A stretch of DNA of 26,758 nucleotides. Origin: Candidatus Roizmanbacteria bacterium UBA6242 (lineage in GTDB: Bacteria; Patescibacteriota; Microgenomatia; UBA1406; GWC2-37-13). The position numbers and the translations under genes were made by a program. Every line of letters starts with the position of its first letter. The stretch's first letter is position 1. The DNA is taken from assembly GCA_002440905.1 (NCBI GenBank), contig DJWA01000016.1:1-26758 (forward strand), read 5' to 3'. Below are positions 22,394 through 26,758 of this stretch, piece by piece. The notes under the pieces are model-generated. The model did no database searches, was not told where the DNA came from, and saw nothing but the letters and a program-made list of their open reading frames with translations.

Positions 22394-22419
22394 CTCCTTT
22401 GCCCCGCTTTCTTGCGGGC
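22394..22419 (-). promoter_or_regulatory. 5' UTR hairpin and Shine-Dalgarno of rpsA
   Basis: On the minus strand: CCCGC (22418-22414), loop AAGAAA, GCGGG (22407-22403), then CAAAGGAGAG with the Shine-Dalgarno at 22400-22394. No T-run follows. The stem ends only a few nt from the Shine-Dalgarno, a plausible place for translational autoregulation by S1 (inference). Confidence 0.6.
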
Positions 22420-22429
22420 TAGACTTAAT

Positions 22430-22458
22430 AATATATCAAATGGGGCTTCATTTCGCAA
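22430..22458 (-). promoter_or_regulatory. Promoter of rpsA
   Basis: On the minus strand: TTGCGA (22458-22453), 17-nt spacer, TATATT (22435-22430). Start near 22423, giving a ~40-nt leader. Confidence 0.5.
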
Positions 22459-22499
22459 GGGATTAATTACCACACAATTCCCCTCTCTTATTTAAATGG

Positions 22500-22528
22500 T
22501 TGAAAATAATAACTTAATATGATATATT
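22500..22528 (+). promoter_or_regulatory. Promoter of the Xer-like gene
   Basis: TTGAAA (22500-22505), 17-nt spacer, TATATT (22523-22528), 10 nt to the ATG at 22539. The UTR is predicted to be about 3 nt. Confidence 0.5.
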
Positions 22529-22538
22529 ATAGGGCATT

Positions 22539-23399
22539 ATGGATAACGTTTTACTTCCATCCCTGGTTGAGAGATTTATAAAATATCTCACCTCACAGGG
22601 GAAATCCACATTTACAATTGTGGCCTATAAAAAAGACCTTGAACAATTCTCAGGATATTTGACCTCTGTTGATATTCAGGACGTGCGCGAGGTCAAGAAA
22701 GAACAAATTGACGGCTTTATCAATAAGCTCATCGCGGACTCCTACACCAAAAAATCAGCATCGCGCAAACTTAATTCCATTAGAACATTCTTTAGATACC
22801 TTAAGAATGAGGGTGTTATTGAGCAAAACCCATCACTAGACGTCTCTCATCCTAAATATATACAATCTCCGCCCCGTATATTTACCAAGCTTGAATACAG
22901 GGCGCTGAGGGATTTTGCCAAGGAAGACGCAAGAACTTACGCCTTGGTTGAGATCTTGCTCCAAACCGGGATTAAGATCGGTGAGCTTGCCAACCTCAGG
23001 CTTTCTGATGTTAAGGAAGATAAATTATATATAAGACCATATGGAAAGACCCCAGGTCGAGACATTCCCCTGAATAAAGCTGTCAAAAAAGCCGTCGACG
23101 ACTATGTTGGAACCCGATCTGAATCCAAAGACGACCACCTTTTCGTCACCCGCACCGGAAACTCTCTTCTCATTAGAAACATTAGGCAGATTATTTCCCG
23201 ATGCTTCAGAGAAATAGGAATAGAGAACGCAACCGTTAACGATCTAAGAAACACTTTTATCGCCCACCAATTGAAAAACGGGACTTCTGTTGAATATATC
23301 GCCCGCCTGGTCGGTCACAGGAGACTATCCTCAACCGAACGCTTCCTCAACATGATCAAAGAGGTCGCCGAAAGAAAAGAAGGATTGGGCGAACTTTAA
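22539..23399 (+). CDS. Xer/tyrosine-recombinase-family protein without catalytic residues
   Basis: A full-length 286-residue member of the XerC/XerD family. The N-terminal SAM-like core-binding domain (~5-90) has VERFIKYLTSQGKSTFTIVAYKKDL and KKSASRKLNSIRTFFRYL. The C-terminal catalytic fold (~110-285) follows the family closely, yet the active-site positions are replaced. Arg I is K146 (QTGIKIGEL), the His of HxxRH is N234 and the following His N238 (NDLRN), and the Tyr nucleophile is F269 (STERFLN). Lys K170, Arg R237 and H260 (VGH) remain. Cleavage chemistry should therefore be lost while DNA binding may persist. The gene lies 100 nt upstream of dnaA and has its own promoter. Confidence 0.88.
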   Translation: MDNVLLPSLVERFIKYLTSQGKSTFTIVAYKKDLEQFSGYLTSVDIQDVREVKKEQIDGFINKLIADSYTKKSASRKLNSIRTFFRYLKNEGVIEQNPSLDVSHPKYIQSPPRIFTKLEYRALRDFAKEDARTYALVEILLQTGIKIGELANLRLSDVKEDKLYIRPYGKTPGRDIPLNKAVKKAVDDYVGTRSESKDDHLFVTRTGNSLLIRNIRQIISRCFREIGIENATVNDLRNTFIAHQLKNGTSVEYIARLVGHRRLSSTERFLNMIKEVAERKEGLGEL

Positions 23400-23440
23400 T
23401 CTTCATTTTTTAAGAGTCCTTCAAAGCCAATAAACATCCC

Positions 23441-23489
23441 TTGATTTTTGATGTGGAATTGTTTATTATTTGTGGACAAGTTATCCACA
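23441..23489 (+). promoter_or_regulatory. dnaA promoter with two convergent DnaA boxes
   Basis: TTGATT (23441-23446), 17-nt spacer, TATTAT (23464-23469), start near 23476. DnaA boxes: TTATCCACA (23481-23489, consensus) and, on the minus strand, TTGTCCACA (23479-23471, one mismatch), forming TTGTGGA...TCCACAA. They cover the predicted start site, as expected for autoregulation by DnaA. Confidence 0.72.
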
Positions 23490-23499
23490 AATATAATTT

Positions 23500-24834
23500 A
23501 TGTCCGTCTTATCCTCTTTCTGGAACGAGTTTTTAGCAAAGCTCGAAAAAGAACAGGTCCGAATTCCCGTTCTATACTCCATTCTTAAGCACGTAAAACC
23601 CCTCGACCTGACTGATGAAAAAATTGTTGTTTCCTGTGAAAATCAAGGGGCAAAAATATTCCTAGAACAAAGAAAGGCCGAAGTTGAAAGGGAGATATTC
23701 GGCTACGTTCAAAAAAACCTAGCTATAGATTTTGTACTGGCGCCTCCCAAAAAGAAGAAACTCGACTCACCCCTACTCTCTTTCGAACCTACGCCTGAAG
23801 ACCTATATACAAAGTGTGGTCTAAACCACAAATATAGCTTTGATAACTTCGCCGTATCGGGCACTAACCAGGTGGCCTACGCCGCCTCCCAAGCTGTTGT
23901 CAATAACCCCGGATCGGCCTATAACCCGCTCTTCCTTTACGGGGGAGTTGGTGTTGGGAAAACCCACCTCGCCCAGGCGGTTGCCAAAAAAATTCTTGAA
24001 GCCGACAAAAGCAAAAAGGTATATTTTTGCCCTGGAGACAACTTTACCAATGAAATGATCGAGTCGATCCGGGAGAGGACTACCGCCAAATTCAGAAGAA
24101 AATACAGATATTTGAACCTTCTTATCGTCGACGACATCCAATTCATTGCGGGTAAAGAGGCGGTTCAGGAGGAGTTTTTCCATACGTTTAACTCCATAGT
24201 GTCGGCCGGAGGACAAATAATATTAACCTCCGACAGGCCTCCAACTGCCATAAAAAACCTTGAAGACAGGTTGAGGTCGCGTTTCTCTGGAGGTCTGACG
24301 GTCGACGTCCAGGAGCCGGACTTTGAACTTCGAACCGCCATCCTTCTTATTAAGGCCAAAGAGAAAAATATTGGACTGGATATCGAGGCAGCCAAGATTA
24401 TTTCTGAGAGAGTTCTAGACTCGCGGGCGCTTGAAGGAGTCCTTCTTTCCATTTACGCAAAGATTTTGGGAGTAAAAGACACAATCGACCTCGACACCGT
24501 CGAATCTTTTTTTGTCCAGAAACAAGACAGCCGCTCAAAAAGAATGACTCCGTCGGATGTAATTCGCGCCGTTTGCACCTACTACAACGTCAAGCCCTCC
24601 CACATTCGGGGCGAGACTAGGGTCGAATCAGTCGTCTTGCCGCGCCAAGTAGCCATGTATCTTATACGTCGAGAGCTCAAACTCAAGCTTGTCGACACGG
24701 CCGAACAATTGAGGCGAAAGGATCACACGACCGTCCTTCATGCCGAACACAAAATATCCCAAATGATGATGAGGGATCAAAATTTTAAAAAAGAGATTGA
24801 CTCAATAGTCCAAACCCTCGAGTCATCAACATGA
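23500..24834 (+). CDS. dnaA: Chromosomal replication initiator DnaA
   Basis: A 444-residue initiator ATPase that opens the origin. Domain I is at ~1-75 and the linker is short. The AAA+ domain starts YSFDNFAVSGTNQVAYAAS, with Walker A GGVGVGKT (148-155, K154), Walker B LLIVDDIQF and sensor residues in ILTSDRPP and RLRSRFSGGL. Domain IV (~345-440) includes MTPSDVIRAVCTYYNV, RGETRVESVVLPRQVAMYLIR and the signature RRKDHTTVLHAEHKI. The usual GGRDHTTV has become RRKDHTTV, so a Lys stands where Arg normally is. The start at 23500 lacks a Shine-Dalgarno. It precedes an origin-like spacer and dnaN. Confidence 0.97.
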   Translation: MSVLSSFWNEFLAKLEKEQVRIPVLYSILKHVKPLDLTDEKIVVSCENQGAKIFLEQRKAEVEREIFGYVQKNLAIDFVLAPPKKKKLDSPLLSFEPTPEDLYTKCGLNHKYSFDNFAVSGTNQVAYAASQAVVNNPGSAYNPLFLYGGVGVGKTHLAQAVAKKILEADKSKKVYFCPGDNFTNEMIESIRERTTAKFRRKYRYLNLLIVDDIQFIAGKEAVQEEFFHTFNSIVSAGGQIILTSDRPPTAIKNLEDRLRSRFSGGLTVDVQEPDFELRTAILLIKAKEKNIGLDIEAAKIISERVLDSRALEGVLLSIYAKILGVKDTIDLDTVESFFVQKQDSRSKRMTPSDVIRAVCTYYNVKPSHIRGETRVESVVLPRQVAMYLIRRELKLKLVDTAEQLRRKDHTTVLHAEHKISQMMMRDQNFKKEIDSIVQTLESST

Positions 24835-24844
24835 TGTCCACTCT

Positions 24845-24940
24845 TAATCCACAGGCAAGTTTTCGATTTTATTTTGTCTTGAAAACCCGCGTGGCTTTTT
24901 ATACACTTATACACAGTCACTATTACTACTTTATTTATTA
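24845..24940 (+). other. Origin-like region: DnaA boxes, DnaA-trio-like repeats and AT-rich segment
   Basis: In the dnaA-dnaN spacer: TAATCCACA (24845-24853, one mismatch), TTATACACT (24899-24907, one mismatch) and TTATACACA (24907-24915, matches TTATNCACA), the last two head to tail. After a 4-nt gap come CTA-TTA-CTA-CTT (24920-24931), which on the other strand read 3'-GAT-AAT-GAT-GAA, the DnaA-trio pattern of bacterial unwinding regions. AT-only sequence continues to about 24947. Together this is probably oriC. Confidence 0.68.
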
Positions 24941-24947
24941 AATAAAA

Positions 24948-26042
24948 ATGAAGATAAGCCTTTTAAAGGAAAGTTTTTTGGAGAAATTAAACCTCGCTGC
25001 CAAATTTACATCCTCAAGGCTCGTTTCCTCAAGCGTTCTTCAGGGAGTCTGTCTCGTTGGAGGAGAAAACATAATAGACCTTTACTCCACCAACCTTAAT
25101 TATTATTACCACACCGTCATAAAGAACGAAGGAAGGCACGAGTTTAAGATGGTCGTTGAACCCAAGAAAATATCGGAATTCTTGAGTCTTATTTCAGAGC
25201 CGAAGATAGACCTAGAGATTGCCGATAAGAAATTAACCATAGAGTCAGGTCGGGTTAAGGGCGAGTTTCCTCTTTTTGAGTCTGGCGAGTTCCCCTTTCC
25301 ACCCACCCTCACAACCGAAAAAAAGAAGATAAAAGCAGCCTTAATTAAAAAAAACCTGTCAACTATAGTTTTTTCAGCAAGTTCAGACGAAACCAGGCCA
25401 GTCTTGACGGGGATAGACTTCGTTTCAACCGGAGACGACCTAAAGCTCGTCTCAACCGATGGGTTCAGACTCTCTCTGTTGACTCTAAAGAAGGAAGAGT
25501 CTTTGCCGTCGATGATCGTGCCGGCGCCATTTTTGTCGGAGGTCGCCAAGTTGATAGACGAAGACGAAGTCTCCTTTAGCTATTCGCCTGAAGAGAAGAT
25601 CTTGGCTTTTCATATAGGGAATCACGACCTTTATACCCGACTTATCGATGGGGAGTTTCCGCCTTTTGAAAAGGTGATCCCAACCGACAAGAAGACGACA
25701 GTCACAATTGATCGCGAGGAGTTTTTGAGGAACGTTAAGCTCGTTTCCATTTTCGCCAGGGAATTCTCAAGCGTGATAATTCTGAAGGTTGAAAAGGAGG
25801 GGGTGGTTTTGTTGCCTAAAACCGGAAACGACAGCGCCAACATTGTTAAGCAGGACGCGGTCGTTGAGGGAGAACCACAAAAAATAGCCTTCAACTATAA
25901 GTTTTTGGCGGACTTCTTAAGTAATAGCTCAGCCAAAAAAATAATAATAGAGCTTCTAAGGGGTGACGCTCCAGCATTATTTAAATCCGAAGGGCAGGAT
26001 AATTTTATTCACATAATCATGCCTATTAGAATCCAAGAGTAA
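24948..26042 (+). CDS. dnaN: DNA polymerase III beta subunit (sliding clamp)
   Basis: A 364-residue ring-forming clamp that holds the replicative polymerase on DNA. Family marks are the N-terminal MKISLLKESFLEKLNLAAKF, the first-domain end with FPLFESGEFPFPP, the second-domain start TRPVLTGIDFVSTGDDLKLVSTDGFRLSL (family: tRp.LtGv......l.lvaTDgfRLa), ATDGFRL-equivalent STDGFRL, RLIDGEFPPFEKVIP, and the C-terminal FIHIIMPIRIQE (family: y..mPmr). The length is normal. The gene follows the origin-like spacer by a few nt with no Shine-Dalgarno. The next gene begins 1 nt after its stop. Confidence 0.96.
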   Translation: MKISLLKESFLEKLNLAAKFTSSRLVSSSVLQGVCLVGGENIIDLYSTNLNYYYHTVIKNEGRHEFKMVVEPKKISEFLSLISEPKIDLEIADKKLTIESGRVKGEFPLFESGEFPFPPTLTTEKKKIKAALIKKNLSTIVFSASSDETRPVLTGIDFVSTGDDLKLVSTDGFRLSLLTLKKEESLPSMIVPAPFLSEVAKLIDEDEVSFSYSPEEKILAFHIGNHDLYTRLIDGEFPPFEKVIPTDKKTTVTIDREEFLRNVKLVSIFAREFSSVIILKVEKEGVVLLPKTGNDSANIVKQDAVVEGEPQKIAFNYKFLADFLSNSSAKKIIIELLRGDAPALFKSEGQDNFIHIIMPIRIQE

Positions 26043-26043
26043 T

Positions 26044-26670
26044 ATGGATAAATATATATTAGATACAAACATATTCTTCAATATGGAGGCAGGCCTTGGA
26101 CTTGGAAATAAGACGGAAGAAGTTGTCATTGAGTTGACAAAAAAAATCGTTGAGCTTAAAAAAAACAAAAAGGCTGAATTTTACATGCCACCAAAGGCGG
26201 TTGATGAATTTTTGAGTTTTTTTGAAGATAAGGGGCAGGTCTTCTTGAAAGATTTTCTCTCACAAATAACAGTTAAGTCCCCGGACAGTTCAAAAACATC
26301 ATTCTCCTCATCGGTGTTTTATAAACTAATCGAAGATATTCGCCTAAGAAGTTATCGGGGGTTGACTATTGGGGAAGAGGAGATAATAAACGCCGCAAGA
26401 CTTATGGCAGGGTCAGGAGACATGTCAAAAAAAGACTTTGAGATTAAAATAGGCGCGGTTGTTAAGAAGTTTAGGGACAGATATAGGAACGCCACGAGGG
26501 CGGGCTTCTTGGACAGCTTGACGGACCTTGACCTTATCGTCCTTGCGGTTGAGCAAGACGCTTACTTGGTAACAACGGACGAAGGCGTTCTTGTTTGGGG
26601 GCGAATGTTTGGGGTCAAAGAGATGCCTTCCGGAGTCTTTCGGAAACGGCTCGAAGATCTTCTTGTTTAA
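26044..26670 (+). CDS. PIN-domain RNA ligase partner family protein
   Basis: A 208-residue PIN-like protein. The acidic N-terminal motif is YILDTNIFFN (D7), and further elements are MPPKAVDEFLSFF, the conserved FRDRYRNATRAGFLDSLTDLDLIVLAVE and LVTTDEGVLVWGRMFGV. This combination matches the RNA ligase partner family, known mainly from archaea and a few bacteria that also carry the archaeal-type ATP-dependent RNA ligase. The PIN fold suggests ribonuclease activity, and the acidic residues appear intact. The RNA ligase gene itself is not in the window. It starts 1 nt after dnaN and is probably co-transcribed with it. Confidence 0.84.
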   Translation: MDKYILDTNIFFNMEAGLGLGNKTEEVVIELTKKIVELKKNKKAEFYMPPKAVDEFLSFFEDKGQVFLKDFLSQITVKSPDSSKTSFSSSVFYKLIEDIRLRSYRGLTIGEEEIINAARLMAGSGDMSKKDFEIKIGAVVKKFRDRYRNATRAGFLDSLTDLDLIVLAVEQDAYLVTTDEGVLVWGRMFGVKEMPSGVFRKRLEDLLV

Positions 26671-26758
26671 TAGCTTCATCTTCGTCAGGAATCAAAAGAG
26701 ACAAGAAATCCAGCATTTTATCAGAAAGTGTTTTTTCCGGCCTGGACTGATACATTAG
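26615..26758 (-). CDS. Possible small or partial ORF at the right edge
   Basis: An open minus-strand frame entering from the edge. Within the window it contains ATG at 26755, then MYQSRPEKTLSDKMLDFLSL, an acidic helix (PDEDEAIKQEDLRAVSERL) and TGA at 26617-26615. It overlaps the 3' end of the PIN gene by 56 nt in antisense. The composition is protein-like (amphipathic, charged), and no other frame explains 26671-26758. No family is recognised; it may be a 46-residue protein or the end of a longer one. Confidence 0.33.
   Translation of the reverse strand, partial: LMYQSRPEKTLSDKMLDFLSLLIPDEDEAIKQEDLRAVSERLRKASL

Noticed and set aside
23492..23497. TATAAT two bases before the dnaA ATG as the dnaA promoter
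   Set aside because: Transcription would begin inside the coding sequence. TTGATT-17-TATTAT at 23441-23469 has proper spacing and places the start between the two DnaA boxes.
1..26758. Recoded genetic code with TGA as Gly or Trp
   Set aside because: TGA ends several well-defined genes at the expected family length (aminotransferase, acylphosphatase, phosphoribosyltransferase, dnaA).
1..26758. CRISPR array, insertion sequence or prophage
   Set aside because: No regularly spaced repeats, transposase or phage structural genes were seen. The Xer-like protein is not flanked by attachment-like repeats and lacks catalytic residues.

Overview
The window looks like a compact bacterial chromosome segment around the replication origin. 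It most likely comes from the Candidate Phyla Radiation (Patescibacteria, perhaps a Microgenomates-type lineage). This is inferred from tight packing with overlapping ends, tRNA genes without encoded CCA, many unrecognised small proteins, a simplified VirB4/PrgI/VirD4-like ATPase set and GatCAB-type indirect tRNA charging. TGA is used as a stop (aminotransferase, phosphoribosyltransferase, dnaA), so this is not a lineage that reads TGA as Gly. No rRNA, insertion sequence or CRISPR array was seen.

Layout. 1-3281 is mostly minus strand: gatA (cut by the left edge), gatC with a leader-peptide attenuator, an HD-domain phosphohydrolase, an adenosine-specific kinase, a lycopene-cyclase-like membrane protein and tRNA-Pro(GGG). 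3404-9100 is an envelope block: an EamA-type transporter, a small membrane protein, an ABC exporter overlapping a PIG-V-like mannosyltransferase, which overlaps a PBP2 transpeptidase. 9103-12168 (minus) pairs a flavin reductase with a VirD4/TraG-like ATPase. 12228-12971 holds a small membrane protein and an acylphosphatase. 12972-13279 has no conventional gene but carries two tandem leader-peptide/terminator modules in front of a two-gene unit: an unrecognised protein with a possible class I aminoacyl-tRNA-synthetase-like core, and a class III aminotransferase. 16204-17997 has two unknown proteins, tRNA-Ala(GGC) and a phosphoribosyltransferase. 18044-21274 is a prgI - VirB4-N-terminal - VirB4 operon. 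Then come ribosomal protein S1 (minus), a Xer-family protein lacking its catalytic residues, dnaA, an origin-like spacer, dnaN and a PIN-domain RNA-ligase-partner protein.

The most interesting result is regulatory. The gatCA leader encodes MKSFFVNQQQQVAL, with one Asn and four consecutive Gln codons. It is followed by three mutually exclusive RNA structures (protector, antiterminator, terminator). GatCAB is the enzyme that makes Gln-tRNA(Gln) and Asn-tRNA(Asn), so the leader codons match the product of the controlled enzyme. The same architecture occurs twice in tandem at 13016-13263, with Ile/Leu/Val/Phe-rich leader peptides. Promoters of the attenuated and many other transcription units place the -10 hexamer so close to the start codon that the mRNAs should be leaderless. 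A Shine-Dalgarno sequence is clear mainly where a real 5' leader or an internal gene needs one (rpsA, gene 13280, gatA).
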